Shown here piece by piece: positions 7,762-15,506 of a stretch of 64,000 bases of DNA (positions within the stretch are counted from its first letter, which is position 1; the number at the start of each line of letters is the position of its first letter). The translations under genes were made by a program, and so were the position numbers. The notes under the pieces were generated by a model. It was not told the origin of the DNA, ran no database searches, and saw only the letters and a list, made by a program, of their open reading frames with translations. The stretch comes from HNR sp040400085 (GTDB taxonomy: Bacteria > Actinomycetota > Actinomycetes > Actinomycetales > Microbacteriaceae). The stretch lies in NCBI GenBank assembly GCA_040400085.1, contig JBBAQX010000001.1, positions 1-64,000 on the forward strand, in the 5' to 3' direction.

Positions 7762-8177
7762 ACCCATCAACATTGTGCAGGCTGAGATCCTGGAGGTTAT
7801 CCTCGCAAACCTGTACCCCGAATGCGATGCCAACGATGACCAGCTTGCTACCCAAGTCAGAACCCTTCTGGCCAGATGCTACGGGGGGTCAATGCCTCAA
7901 TGGCTTTAGCCTTCCCTATCCCTACCTCACCTTGGAATGCTCCCTGACCTTCAGAACCGGGAACCGCTGCAACCTGTTCCTGTGGTCCAACCTGGAAGGC
8001 AACTCCCTCAACGTTGCGGATATCAAGGAGCTAGCCGCCTCCGCCAGCCGCATCTCTTCTCTGGTCGAAACGCTAGGGCCCCTTGTCTCAGATCCCGAAA
8101 CGGGACCTCACGTCTATAGCACTACGTGCTCCCCGTTTGAAAGGGTCCCCCCAAGGCAACCCGGGTCCCCATCCTGA
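7748..8177 (+). CDS. Third RPIN-type paralogue, split by a frameshift
   Basis: GTG 7748 starts PRYRPINIVQAEILEVILA, and the frame stops at 7909 shortly after a six-G run at about 7881-7886. Reading on in the next frame restores a family-like beta segment (YPYLTLECSLTFRTG) and helical end (LAASASRISSLVETL). One missing or extra G explains the break. The true C-terminus is unclear because two frames are open at the end. Either a sequencing indel or a recently broken copy. Confidence 0.6.
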
Positions 8178-8232
8178 ACCCAAGACGGACTCTCTTAAAA
8201 GGCGCAGCCCCCTCGCGTAGACCCGCTACGCT

Positions 8233-8334
8233 ATGCTGACCACCTTCCTCTCCGACACCAACTCCCTGATCGGCTTCGTCTCGGTTGTCGGCGTCGCTCT
8301 CCGGTTCCTGGTCATCAACCTGGAAAAGGTCTGA
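8233..8334 (+). CDS. Very small hydrophobic peptide (33 aa)
   Basis: ATG 8233 opens MLTTFLSDTNSLIGFVSVVG then VALRFLVINLEKV and a stop: one likely membrane span. GCGTAGACC, a variant of the start-associated motif, lies 13 nt upstream. Too short for homology, but position between genes and a clean hydrophobic segment support it. Confidence 0.45.
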   Translation: MLTTFLSDTNSLIGFVSVVGVALRFLVINLEKV

Positions 8335-8340
8335 TCCCCC

Positions 8341-8613
8341 ATGGCTCGTAAACCCACGCACAAAGTCAAAGGCTCCCGTGTCGGTAAGGTTGCTCCCCAC
8401 GAGCAAAACGAATGGGGCTGCCTCTCCCCCAACCTGAGCATCACCCTTCACAAAGACGAAGCCAACCTCTTCCGTGTCGCCGTGTGGGGAGAAGATGACC
8501 TGGGCTGGGAAAAGCCCAACCTTGAGCCGAAGGTTGCCTGCAAGCTCTTCATTCAGGTACCCACCCCGACCCCCGTAGCCTGGCTCAAAAACCAGGGTTT
8601 CATTCGGGCCTGA
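8341..8613 (+). CDS. Unknown small protein (90 aa)
   Basis: ATG 8341 gives MARKPTHKVKGSRVGK, a basic head, followed by beta strands (SITLHKDEANLFRVAVWGED). Ends before a strong plus-strand terminator at 8746, overlapping the 3' end of an opposite-strand small membrane gene. No family recognised. Confidence 0.65.
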   Translation: MARKPTHKVKGSRVGKVAPHEQNEWGCLSPNLSITLHKDEANLFRVAVWGEDDLGWEKPNLEPKVACKLFIQVPTPTPVAWLKNQGFIRA

Positions 8614-8740
8614 ACCTGTAGTAGATGTACCCCAACGACAGGCTATAGCCCAGGCACAGAGGGTGTAGCCCCGTCTCCCACAAAGCCCATGCCACGAAGC
8701 CCAGCAACACCAGACATAGCATAGCGTAGACCCGGTCCAT
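8600..8740 (-). CDS. Small membrane protein (46 aa), two spans
   Basis: ATG 8740 opens MDRVYAMLCLVLLGFVAWAL, then WETGLHPLCLGYSLSLGYIY and YRFRPE. It has two hydrophobic segments with a basic tail and an AGGGGC/AAGAG-type ribosome site just before the start. Size and topology are compatible with a holin or another phage membrane peptide, but no specific family is recognised. Its last bases overlap the converging 90-residue gene. Confidence 0.55.
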   Translation of the reverse strand: MDRVYAMLCLVLLGFVAWALWETGLHPLCLGYSLSLGYIYYRFRPE

Positions 8741-8745
8741 CTCTT

Positions 8746-8784
8746 GCCCCTTGGCTCTCTATAAAAGCCAAGGGGCTTTTCTTT
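8746..8784 (+). terminator. Intrinsic terminator
   Basis: Perfect 11-bp stem GCCCCTTGGCT / AGCCAAGGGGC with a nine-base loop, followed by TTTTCTTTCT. It should end the plus-strand unit that finishes with the 90-residue gene. Confidence 0.85.
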
Positions 8785-8818
8785 CTAAAACCTCCCCCTG
8801 CCCCCCGTAGGTCTAGCC

Positions 8819-9097
8819 ATGACCCTCGCAACCAACCTCACCGACAAGCTCTCCAACACCGGTATCAAGGTCTCGGAAGACCTTGACTTCGCGGAAGACC
8901 TCGGCGGCGGGGAGGCCGCTTCCCTCTGCCTTGGTAGCCAGACGGTCATGGTCTCGTTTGACTACGAAGCTTGCGTCAGCCGGGAAGTCTGGACCATCCA
9001 CGGGAAGAAGACCGATGCCTACTACTACTACCAAGAGCGTACGTTCCTCAACGCTATCCGGAAGCTCTTCAACCTCCCCCGGGCGGTGGCGTCGTGA
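8819..9097 (+). CDS. Unknown protein (92 aa)
   Basis: ATG 8819 starts MTLATNLTDKLSNTGIKVSE. An acidic N-terminal part is followed by a Tyr-rich beta stretch (KKTDAYYYYQERTFLNAI). First of three coupled small genes; its TGA overlaps the next GTG. No family recognised. Confidence 0.7.
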   Translation: MTLATNLTDKLSNTGIKVSEDLDFAEDLGGGEAASLCLGSQTVMVSFDYEACVSREVWTIHGKKTDAYYYYQERTFLNAIRKLFNLPRAVAS

Positions 9098-9294
9098 AAA
9101 GGGCTCGTAAACCCTACGGCATCTCGGTCAAGGACACAGTGACCGGGTACGTGCATACCCACTACCTCCCGGAGAAGTTCGACCGGCCCCCACGCAAAGA
9201 GAAGTGCGGCATCTGCAACAAGAAGGCGTACCTCACCAATTTCCTCTGCGAAGGCTGCCGCCTCAAACAAAACAAAAAGGACCCTCCCCGATGA
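9094..9294 (+). CDS. Small basic zinc-ribbon protein (66 aa)
   Basis: GTG 9094 overlaps the previous stop (GTGA). Basic N-terminus (KRARKPYGISVKD) and a C-terminal ribbon CGIC-x12-CEGC. Likely a small nucleic-acid- or protein-binding module; specific role unknown. Confidence 0.7.
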   Translation: MKRARKPYGISVKDTVTGYVHTHYLPEKFDRPPRKEKCGICNKKAYLTNFLCEGCRLKQNKKDPPR

Positions 9295-9476
9295 TCTCCC
9301 AAGCCCTTGACCCCACCTGCACCGAAGCCCTCATCCTCCGAGCCGCTAACCTGCTGGCCTTCGGTCTCTCCGAGGAAGAAGCCGCCTCCAAGATCATGGA
9401 GAGCTTCCCCTCCCTGCCCCCCCAAGAAGTCTTCTTCGCCATCAAGGCCGCCCCCATCTACGCCCAAGACTTCTAG
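9291..9476 (+). CDS. Unknown small helical protein (61 aa)
   Basis: ATG 9291 overlaps the zinc-ribbon stop (ATGA). Helical Ala/Leu-rich sequence (ALILRAANLLAFGLSEEEAA) with a predicted UBA-like length and a C-terminal PPQEVFFAIKAAPIY. Its stop is 3 bases from that of the converging gene at 9480. Confidence 0.65.
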   Translation: MISQALDPTCTEALILRAANLLAFGLSEEEAASKIMESFPSLPPQEVFFAIKAAPIYAQDF

Positions 9477-9479
9477 GGC

Positions 9480-9734
9480 CTACGCTGGCCGGATAACCCC
9501 ACCCTCTACGTAAAGCGTAGAAACCCATAGTTCCTCCCCCCACAGGGAAAGCTTCACGTCTACAGGGTAGGGCTGAGCCACCTTCCCCGGTAGCACCCTC
9601 ACCACAAGGGTTGCTTCCCCCACCACCCGAAGAGAGAGCGCTACCAAGGCATCCTTTAGCCTTAGCTGGTCTCTCACCTCGTAGAAAGATTCCCGGATAA
9701 TCCGGAGAATGTCTTCTCGGGTTGCCCTTCGCAT
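9480..9734 (-). CDS. Unknown protein (84 aa)
   Basis: ATG 9734: MRRATREDILRIIRESFYEV, helix then five or so beta strands (LVALSLRVVGEATLVVRVLP, LWVSTLYVEGGV). Last gene in a minus-strand operon headed at 11488. No family recognised. Confidence 0.7.
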   Translation of the reverse strand: MRRATREDILRIIRESFYEVRDQLRLKDALVALSLRVVGEATLVVRVLPGKVAQPYPVDVKLSLWGEELWVSTLYVEGGVIRPA

Positions 9735-9740
9735 AGGGCC

Positions 9741-10325
9741 TCAAAGCCTCCTTGTTGGGGCTTTTCCCGTTGGCGAAGCAGGGACCGGCGTGTCCATCCC
9801 ATCTTCCTTGCTCAGCCAACGGTCATGCGAATAGGGGACCTCTATCACCCCCGTTCCCTCTTGCTTTGCCGCTACCACAGCGCCTAGCCCGAAGTCCAGG
9901 TCCCCCCCGCTGGCCACCAACGTCGGACTATACCAGTTGGTCCCCCCCAACGTCCATACCCCTACCCGCGTCTTCAAAGGCCCCTCAAAGGACCCAACGT
10001 ATAGCTGGTTGTCCGGGTTACGCGGCGCCGGCCTCCAATCCTTGAGCCTCTCTTCCGCTACCTTCAGCATCGCTTGCCACAGGTGAAAGGATACCCACAC
10101 CCTCACCGCAGGGGCCGCTGACAAAGAAACCGACCATGCCAGGTAGGCAGGGTCCACCATCCTCTGCCGATTGAAGGTCGGGGCATACCTGTCCGCCAGG
10201 TCATCCCTCAATTCGTCCAAGGTCTTGGTCAACGCAAACTTATCTCGCAACCCCTCCGCTGCCGCATACAGCGTGATCAACTGTTGCCGGTAAGTCTCCC
10301 GCTTGACTACCCAATCTTCTTCCAT
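9741..10325 (-). CDS. Unknown protein (194 aa), basic C-terminus
   Basis: ATG 10325 gives MEEDWVVKRETYRQQLITLY, a long helical N-terminal half, then a beta-rich half with GGTNWYSPTLVASGG. Ends KAPTRRL, a weak match to the basic tail seen elsewhere. Twenty bases downstream of the ATP-grasp gene. No catalytic motif recognised. Confidence 0.7.
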   Translation of the reverse strand: MEEDWVVKRETYRQQLITLYAAAEGLRDKFALTKTLDELRDDLADRYAPTFNRQRMVDPAYLAWSVSLSAAPAVRVWVSFHLWQAMLKVAEERLKDWRPAPRNPDNQLYVGSFEGPLKTRVGVWTLGGTNWYSPTLVASGGDLDFGLGAVVAAKQEGTGVIEVPYSHDRWLSKEDGMDTPVPASPTGKAPTRRL

Positions 10326-10344
10326 GACCCCCCCTTACCCCACT

Positions 10345-11140
10345 CTAGCCCTCAGACCCGCCAACAAAAACAGGGTGGGTATCCCTTGACCCCCTTAGCG
10401 CTATCTGATGCCACCTCGCCGCCAGGAACCTCGCATAGCTCACCGGAGGTAGACCGTAATGCCCCAAGGCATACCCCTCGTTCATCTCTACCAAGAGGGT
10501 CCTCCCGTCATCCGTCACCCCCCAATCCAACGAGTAAGCATGAGGCGCCCCCCTCCCCATCGCCCTCTGCCCTGCCTCTACCACCTCCCGGGAAGGAGCC
10601 ACCGACCAATCCCCCTTGTACCTCCGGCAAAATTACCCGGTTGTAGTATACAAAAGCCCGGTACTCCGCCACAAAGGTCACCGGTTCCGCCAGGTAGACC
10701 TCCACATCGTCACCATGGGTGACCACCCTCATCCGGGAAGCGGCATCCATCACCCCTCGCCACACAAACCCCGTGAACGCCTTGTGCTCCTTCGGCTTCA
10801 CAAAGACCGGTTCCACAAGCCCCCTCACCTCCCCCAACGTCCCCTCCCATACCCGCCTCCCCAGAAAAGACCTCAGAGCCTCCGGGTAATCCACGTTCGG
10901 CGGAATAGCTACCCCCATCACCCTACACCCCTCGTAGATATCCCCAATGTACCCCGCTACCCCCACCTCAGGGCCCAAGTCCCCAAATCCCGCTATGTCG
11001 TCTACCCAATAGAACGGGACAGTCTCGACGCCCAGCGTCCGAAACCCCAGCACAGCGTGGCTCTGCATCTCCGTCTCCGGCATGTCCTCCCGATACCGGA
11101 CATAGACCTTGCGCAACGGAACGTCTGAACTTGGTGGCAT
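10345..11140 (-). CDS. ATP-grasp enzyme of the phage R2K/DUF4343 kind, split by a frameshift
   Basis: ATG 11140 (16 nt from GGTGTA) opens a frame with FVKPKEHKAFTGFV and EPVTFVAEYRAFVYYNRVIL; it shifts near 10612-10618, after which the other frame supplies the ATP-grasp closing motif SLDWGVTDDGRTLLVEMNEG then YALGHYGL. Together about 264 residues. The Asp, Glu and Asn in that last motif bind Mg-ATP in the family. A single extra G in GGAGGTAC explains the split. Family members are found in phages, often predicted to ligate amino acids or peptides; substrate unknown. This is the second ATP-grasp ligase in the window. Confidence 0.8.
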
Positions 11141-11149
11141 ACCCCCAAC

Positions 11150-11296
11150 CTACACCACCCCAGCTACCCTCTCCACATGGATGGCCCTCTGCCCACAAAC
11201 CTCGTAAAGCAAAGCCAGGATCACAAGAAGGCAGACCAGGAAGCCCAGAGGGGTTAGCCCCGACTTGCTGCCATCTCCCACCTCTCGGGTCCCCAT
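11150..11296 (-). CDS. Small single-span membrane protein (48 aa)
   Basis: ATG 11296 reads MGTREVGDGSKSG, then the membrane span LTPLGFLVCLLVILALLYEV, then a short basic tail. It sits between the 62-residue gene and the ATP-grasp gene, leaving almost no gap, and its last codons contain the GGTGTA element of the ATP-grasp gene. Function unknown. Confidence 0.55.
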   Translation of the reverse strand: MGTREVGDGSKSGLTPLGFLVCLLVILALLYEVCGQRAIHVERVAGVV

Positions 11297-11299
11297 CGC

Positions 11300-11488
11300 T
11301 CAGTCCCCCCTCTCCACTCCCTTGGCCAGGTCCTTCGCAAACTCACAAAGAACCGCATCCTCCGAGGATGGCGTCATCCCCACCCACGGACTCGCCCCTC
11401 GGATAAGATAGGCAAGCCGATGCCTCTCCCCCCTCAACGCCTCAGCTATCTCTTCCCGTACCAACGCCTTGATCTCTTCCGGTGTCAT
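11300..11488 (-). CDS. Unknown small protein (62 aa)
   Basis: ATG 11488 preceded by CCGGTGTAGTGGAAGGGT, a clear example of the start-associated element. Helical head MTPEEIKALVREEIAEALRG; first gene of the minus-strand unit 11.5-9.5 kb. No family recognised. Confidence 0.65.
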   Translation of the reverse strand: MTPEEIKALVREEIAEALRGERHRLAYLIRGASPWVGMTPSSEDAVLCEFAKDLAKGVERGD

Positions 11489-11810
11489 ACCCTTCCACTA
11501 CACCGGAACGAGGGCGGGTATCCCCTGACCCCCCCCTAGTCACCCTAGCTCCAGCTTCCGGATGCCTCGCTTGTTGACCTTCCTCGGCCCCCTACGTAAA
11601 TCCCTACCCCCTTTTAAAAAAACCGGGCCAGAAAAAATTTAGGAAAAACAATTTTCAAGGGCCTAGGCTAAAACCGTACGAGGTCCATGCGCCTATCAAA
11701 TTACCCCCTCTACCCCCTCTACCCAGGGCCTCGAACATAATGGAGCGGAATTTGAGATTAATTAGGGGGGGTCCCGTGGCCAGGGTAGGTGTACCCGGTA
11801 GCTACCCACC
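11489..11810. other. AT-rich intergenic region between divergent units
   Basis: About 320 bases with no convincing gene. The middle (11612-11670) is the most AT-rich stretch noticed in the window, with runs of A and T around AAAAAAATTTAGG-like sequence, and 11745-11765 is again AT-rich. It separates divergent transcription units. It could hold strong promoters or an origin, but no iterons were found by eye. Confidence 0.5.
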
Positions 11811-12056
11811 ATGACCGTTACCACCAAAGTGACCAAGACCACCCAGGGATCAAAAGCCGTCTCCACCCTGAAGTGCGAGAAGTGCAACGCCTCCCTCACC
11901 GGGATATCGTCCGAGGACGATGACCCCGAGGAAGCAACCTCAACCGCCGTGAAGCTCATCAAGAACGAAGGCTCCAATGCCGGCTGGACCTTCCCAGGCT
12001 GGCTCACAGCGCGTTGCCCCCTCCACGGGGAACCCAAACCTACCCCCAGGAAGTGA
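11811..12056 (+). CDS. Small CxxC-containing protein (81 aa)
   Basis: ATG 11811 with GGTGTACCC 18 nt upstream. Thr/Lys-rich head, then LKCEKCNASLTG, an acidic loop (SSEDDDPEE), and a final CPLHG, which together could form one zinc site (CxxC...C-x2-H). Function unknown. Confidence 0.65.
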   Translation: MTVTTKVTKTTQGSKAVSTLKCEKCNASLTGISSEDDDPEEATSTAVKLIKNEGSNAGWTFPGWLTARCPLHGEPKPTPRK

Positions 12057-12191
12057 CCCCTGAGGGGTGACCCTGCGTTTCCCTACACCCCCTAGCCTAG
12101 TATAGGGAAGTAGAGGTGCTATCCACCCTGGGGCCCATGATCAAGAAACCCGCAGCAAGGGAGGGGGTGGTCTCCGAGGGTGCCTGTCGGT

Positions 12192-12207
12192 GTTCCCTAT
12201 AGGGAAC
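12192..12207. promoter_or_regulatory. Perfect 16-bp palindrome, candidate operator
   Basis: GTTCCCTATAGGGAAC lies 48 bases before the methylase start and upstream of its GGTGTA element. Length and symmetry suit a dimeric repressor. No regulator gene is adjacent. Confidence 0.5.
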
Positions 12208-12254
12208 AGAGGAAAAGAGGACAGGGAGAAGAGGGTGGTGTACGTTGTCGAGCT

Positions 12255-13868
12255 ATGAAGACAACGGTAGACCTGAGGGAGGGAGACTGCCTGGAGCACC
12301 TGGGGACGTTGGCGGACAACTCGGTAGACTGTGTAGTTACCGATCCCCCGGCTTTTATAGGGTTCATGGGTCTAGGGTTCGATAAGCCCTCTACCTACCA
12401 GGAAGGGCAGGGAGCCCGGGAGGCGGTGATAGCCTTCTTGACGAGGGTGTTTACCGAATGCCTCCGGGTGACGAAGCCCGGGGGGCATGCACTGGTCTGG
12501 ACCCTACCCAGGACACAACACTGGACGGCAACGGCCTTGGAAGATGCCGGGTGGGAGGGGAGGGATCAGATAACCCACAGCTTCTCGACGGCCAGCCCTT
12601 TGGGAGCCTTGCTAGAGACCCTGACCCCGGAGCAACAGACCCTCTTGGAGATGGCCTTTGGGGATGGTTCGTCGATAGGCCATGTCACCGGGCAAGGGTT
12701 TCCTAAAGGCCCGGATATCGGGAAGCTCATCGACAAAGCCCTCGGCTACGAACCCGAGGTCATCGGCGTTCACCAGTACCCCGAGAACACAGATCCTCTT
12801 AAAGGAGGAGCCCCCACCTACGAGAAGGCTCTTGTGGCTGGGTACAATCTTACCCAGGCATCGTCCCCCGAGGGCCAACCCTGGTCCGGCTGGAATACGA
12901 CCCTCAAACCCGCCGTGGAACATTGGCTCCTGGTGAGGAAGCCCCTCCAAGAGAAGACCGTGGCGGCCCAGGTCCTAGCCACAGGTACCGGCGCCCTCAA
13001 CATCGACAGGTCAAGGGTGGCTTACCAAAGCCCAGGGGACCAGGCCAGTGCCACCCCCCAAGGGCGCGTTACCTCCAAGGTATCCTCCCTGGGGGTTGCA
13101 GGCTACGAGAACGAGACCCCCAGGGAGGATGCTCCCCCCCACGACAATACCAAGGGCCGCTTCCCTACCAACCTTATCCAGAGCCATAGCCCCCTCTGCC
13201 TCCCCCTGGGCCTCAAGACCATCGCTAGCTCCAACCCCGTCAACCTCAAGACAGGGGCCTCCGACTCTACCCCCGTCTATGGCCCCAAACACCGTAACCC
13301 CCACGGGGGGTATGCTAGCCCCGATAACACAGAGACCGTCCCCGCCTACCAATGCCACCCCTCTTGTCCCGTTCTCCTCTTGGAACAACAAGGCGTCCTG
13401 ACCGGCGCCCATCGCTCAGGGATCAAAACCCCCTCCCCTCGTAAACGTGGCGTCGGTCAGGTCTTCACCAAAGAAGGGCAACGAGGCTTCTCTACCCCTC
13501 CCCCCGAAGAAGAGTCCTCTTCCGTCGCCAGGTTCTTCCCCACCTTTCCCCCTCTTCGCTATAGCCCCAAGATCCGCTCCCGGCAGGAAGGCGAAGTCTC
13601 TATCAACCACCCCACCGCCAAGACACAAGCCCTCATGGAATGGCTTGTCGGTCTCGTATGCCCCCCCAATGGCACCGTCCTTGACCCCTTCTCAGGCTCA
13701 GGGTCCACCCTCGTTGCTGCACTCAACCTCGGATTCGCCTCCATCGGGTTCGAGCTTAACCCCGATTACTTCAAGGTCGCTCAGGCCAGAACCCAACAAG
13801 CCATCTCCATCCGGCTTGAATCGGAAAAAGCTTCTCAAGGCTACGACGCCCTCCTTGACACCCCCTGA
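12255..13868 (+). CDS. Beta-class DNA N6-adenine/N4-cytosine methyltransferase
   Basis: 537 residues from ATG 12255 (GGTGTA 18 nt upstream; longer readings cross the operator). Catalytic motif IV VTDPPAFIGFMG at 28-39 comes first, with the SAM-binding motif LDPFSGSGSTL at about 476-486 near the C-terminus, the beta-class order. The roughly 400 residues between contain the target-recognition region. The DPPA-GFMG form is typical of phage orphan methylases. No restriction partner is adjacent, so it probably protects phage DNA or marks it. A weak CCCC/GGGG hairpin with TTTT follows the stop. Confidence 0.9.
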   Translation: MKTTVDLREGDCLEHLGTLADNSVDCVVTDPPAFIGFMGLGFDKPSTYQEGQGAREAVIAFLTRVFTECLRVTKPGGHALVWTLPRTQHWTATALEDAGWEGRDQITHSFSTASPLGALLETLTPEQQTLLEMAFGDGSSIGHVTGQGFPKGPDIGKLIDKALGYEPEVIGVHQYPENTDPLKGGAPTYEKALVAGYNLTQASSPEGQPWSGWNTTLKPAVEHWLLVRKPLQEKTVAAQVLATGTGALNIDRSRVAYQSPGDQASATPQGRVTSKVSSLGVAGYENETPREDAPPHDNTKGRFPTNLIQSHSPLCLPLGLKTIASSNPVNLKTGASDSTPVYGPKHRNPHGGYASPDNTETVPAYQCHPSCPVLLLEQQGVLTGAHRSGIKTPSPRKRGVGQVFTKEGQRGFSTPPPEEESSSVARFFPTFPPLRYSPKIRSRQEGEVSINHPTAKTQALMEWLVGLVCPPNGTVLDPFSGSGSTLVAALNLGFASIGFELNPDYFKVAQARTQQAISIRLESEKASQGYDALLDTP

Positions 13869-13928
13869 AAATACGGGGTTTTCTAATTACATTTCAGGGT
13901 TGGAAGGCCCAACCCTTGCAAGGAACCA

Positions 13929-13954
13929 CGTTATTGACAACGTTGTCAATAACG
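13929..13954. repeat. Perfect 26-bp palindrome between convergent genes
   Basis: The half CGTTATTGACAAC is followed directly by its exact reverse complement, with no loop. It lies in the 183-base gap between the converging methylase and the 241-residue gene. There is no T run, so it is not a normal terminator. Candidates are a protein-binding site (repressor, partition, resolution) or a cruciform. Confidence 0.8.
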
Positions 13955-14051
13955 GTGCCGCGGTGAACCAAGCCTTTTTCTGCTTAGGGGCCTAGGGCTT
14001 AGAGCTATAGGGCCTAGCCTCTTGGGGCTCTTCGCCAGGGGCCTAGCTCTT

Positions 14052-14777
14052 TTACTTGGTAAGGGAGAGGGAGAGGGAATCTTTACCGGTCTCGTGGCTG
14101 AGGGTATAGACTTTGGAGCCGATTTTGACGGTATAGACGGTGACGGCTTCGTTCTGGAAAGAGGGGGGAGGGAAGCAGTCAAGGAAGGGGGTGATGGGTA
14201 GTGACCGGGAGGTACCGGGCTTGAGGGGTTTGCCTTTGATGAGTTTTTGGAGGGCGCCATGGAAGAGACCTTGCCGGAGTTTATCAGCCAAGGCTTGTTG
14301 TCGTTTGGCGATATCCTGGGCGGACTCTTCGAGTTGAGCGAAGACGATGGGGGAGAGGTCAAGGTGAGAGAGGGGAGCAGAGACCTCATGGAGGAAGGCG
14401 GAGGTCCCCTGGAGAAACTTGATATGGTCAGCGAGGTCGGGGAGGTAGCCTTGGGAGGTGGTACGAAAGCTGAGGGCTACGGAACTGAGGGCATAGCGGT
14501 CTCCGGCGAGGGTCTCCCGGTAGGTGGGGTTTTGGAGGAGAATGGACACCTCAAGGTTACCGGACCTGAAGAGGTTGGGGCAGGTATTGGGGGGGATGAG
14601 GTCGAAGGTGATACTGCCAGCGAAGACGGAGGGGTCTTGAGCAAAGCGTTGGAGGTGTCGTTTGTCTTGGCTGGAGAGGGAAGCGAGGGAGGTGGGGATT
14701 TGGAGGATAGCCTGGCAAAGCAGGGAGAGGGCTTCGTTGCGAGAGGGGAAGTCAGAGGGGTTGATGGGTTCGGGCAC
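14052..14777 (-). CDS. Unknown protein (241 aa)
   Basis: GTG 14777 gives MPEPINPSDFPSRNEALSLL. Mixed alpha/beta protein with helical middle (AQLEESAQDIAKRQQALADK) and beta C-terminus (AVTVYTVKIGSKVYTLS). Its stop lies about 100 bases from the 26-bp palindrome. No family recognised. Confidence 0.7.
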   Translation of the reverse strand: MPEPINPSDFPSRNEALSLLCQAILQIPTSLASLSSQDKRHLQRFAQDPSVFAGSITFDLIPPNTCPNLFRSGNLEVSILLQNPTYRETLAGDRYALSSVALSFRTTSQGYLPDLADHIKFLQGTSAFLHEVSAPLSHLDLSPIVFAQLEESAQDIAKRQQALADKLRQGLFHGALQKLIKGKPLKPGTSRSLPITPFLDCFPPPSFQNEAVTVYTVKIGSKVYTLSHETGKDSLSLSLTK

Positions 14778-14820
14778 AGGTGTTCTCTAGGGGAGGTGTA
14801 TAGCTGAGGGGAGGCTAGAC

Positions 14821-15057
14821 GTGAACGTGCATCTAAGTGAATCTGAGTTGTTGGAAGCGGTGACCTTCTGGTTGAAGGAGAAGCATGGTCTAAGCGCTAA
14901 GGGAGAGCTAAAGCACCGGTTTGACGGGCGGTACGTGGACATCAGGCAGGTATCCCCGCTAGGGGAGGTAGCGTTGACGGTGGGGCCTTTGGAGGGGCTA
15001 CCTGGGGCAACCTACCGAGATCCGGGCTTAGAGGGGGGTTTGGTGGGGTTCATCTAA
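14821..15057 (+). CDS. Unknown small protein (78 aa)
   Basis: GTG 14821, preceded by AGGTGTATAGCTGAGGGGAGG, which combines the start element with a strong ribosome site. Sequence MNVHLSESELLEAVTFWLKE, helix then strands. Its end overlaps the converging 153-residue gene by 30 nt. Confidence 0.6.
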   Translation: MNVHLSESELLEAVTFWLKEKHGLSAKGELKHRFDGRYVDIRQVSPLGEVALTVGPLEGLPGATYRDPGLEGGLVGFI

Positions 15058-15489
15058 GAACTTGGTGGGGAGGTGGCTGAGGAGTTCTTGTTCGGACATG
15101 GCCTGGAGGGGAAGGGTACAGGTACCGAGACCGGGGACGAAGCCGAGGATGGATCGGGTACCCGGGAGGGGGCCGGTACCGCGAAAGTCGGGGTCTTTGT
15201 TCTGGTAGACTGCCTGTTCGAGAGCCTTGCGGGTGAAGGGTTGACCGGTTTTGGGGTCAACCTTGTGGCTGTAACAGGTACGGGAATACCAGCGGGTAAA
15301 GATAGCGATGAGGGTTTTCAGGCTGGCGGTCTCCAGGACGATGGCGCCTTGGTGGGAGACGTAGGTACCAGCCGAGACTGCGAACCAGTGATTGTTTTCG
15401 ATACCGAGAGCCTTGATCGCTTCGATGAGGCTAGCGGGGCTAGAGAGGGAAGCGAGGCGACCTTTGAGGCTATCGGGGTGGGGGCTCAT
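15028..15489 (-). CDS. Unknown protein (153 aa)
   Basis: ATG 15489 preceded by ACGTAGAGG, the second form of the start-associated motif. Sequence includes LIEAIKALGIENNHWFAVSA and IAIFTRWYSRTCYSH. Mixed fold, no motif recognised. Confidence 0.7.
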   Translation of the reverse strand: MSPHPDSLKGRLASLSSPASLIEAIKALGIENNHWFAVSAGTYVSHQGAIVLETASLKTLIAIFTRWYSRTCYSHKVDPKTGQPFTRKALEQAVYQNKDPDFRGTGPLPGTRSILGFVPGLGTCTLPLQAMSEQELLSHLPTKFLDEPHQTPL

Positions 15490-15506
15490 GGTGATGAGCC
15501 TCTACG

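Noticed and set aside
10508..10602. Two separate ATP-grasp gene fragments as independent genes
   Set aside because: The halves join into one complete ATP-grasp protein across a single base, so one gene is the simpler reading.
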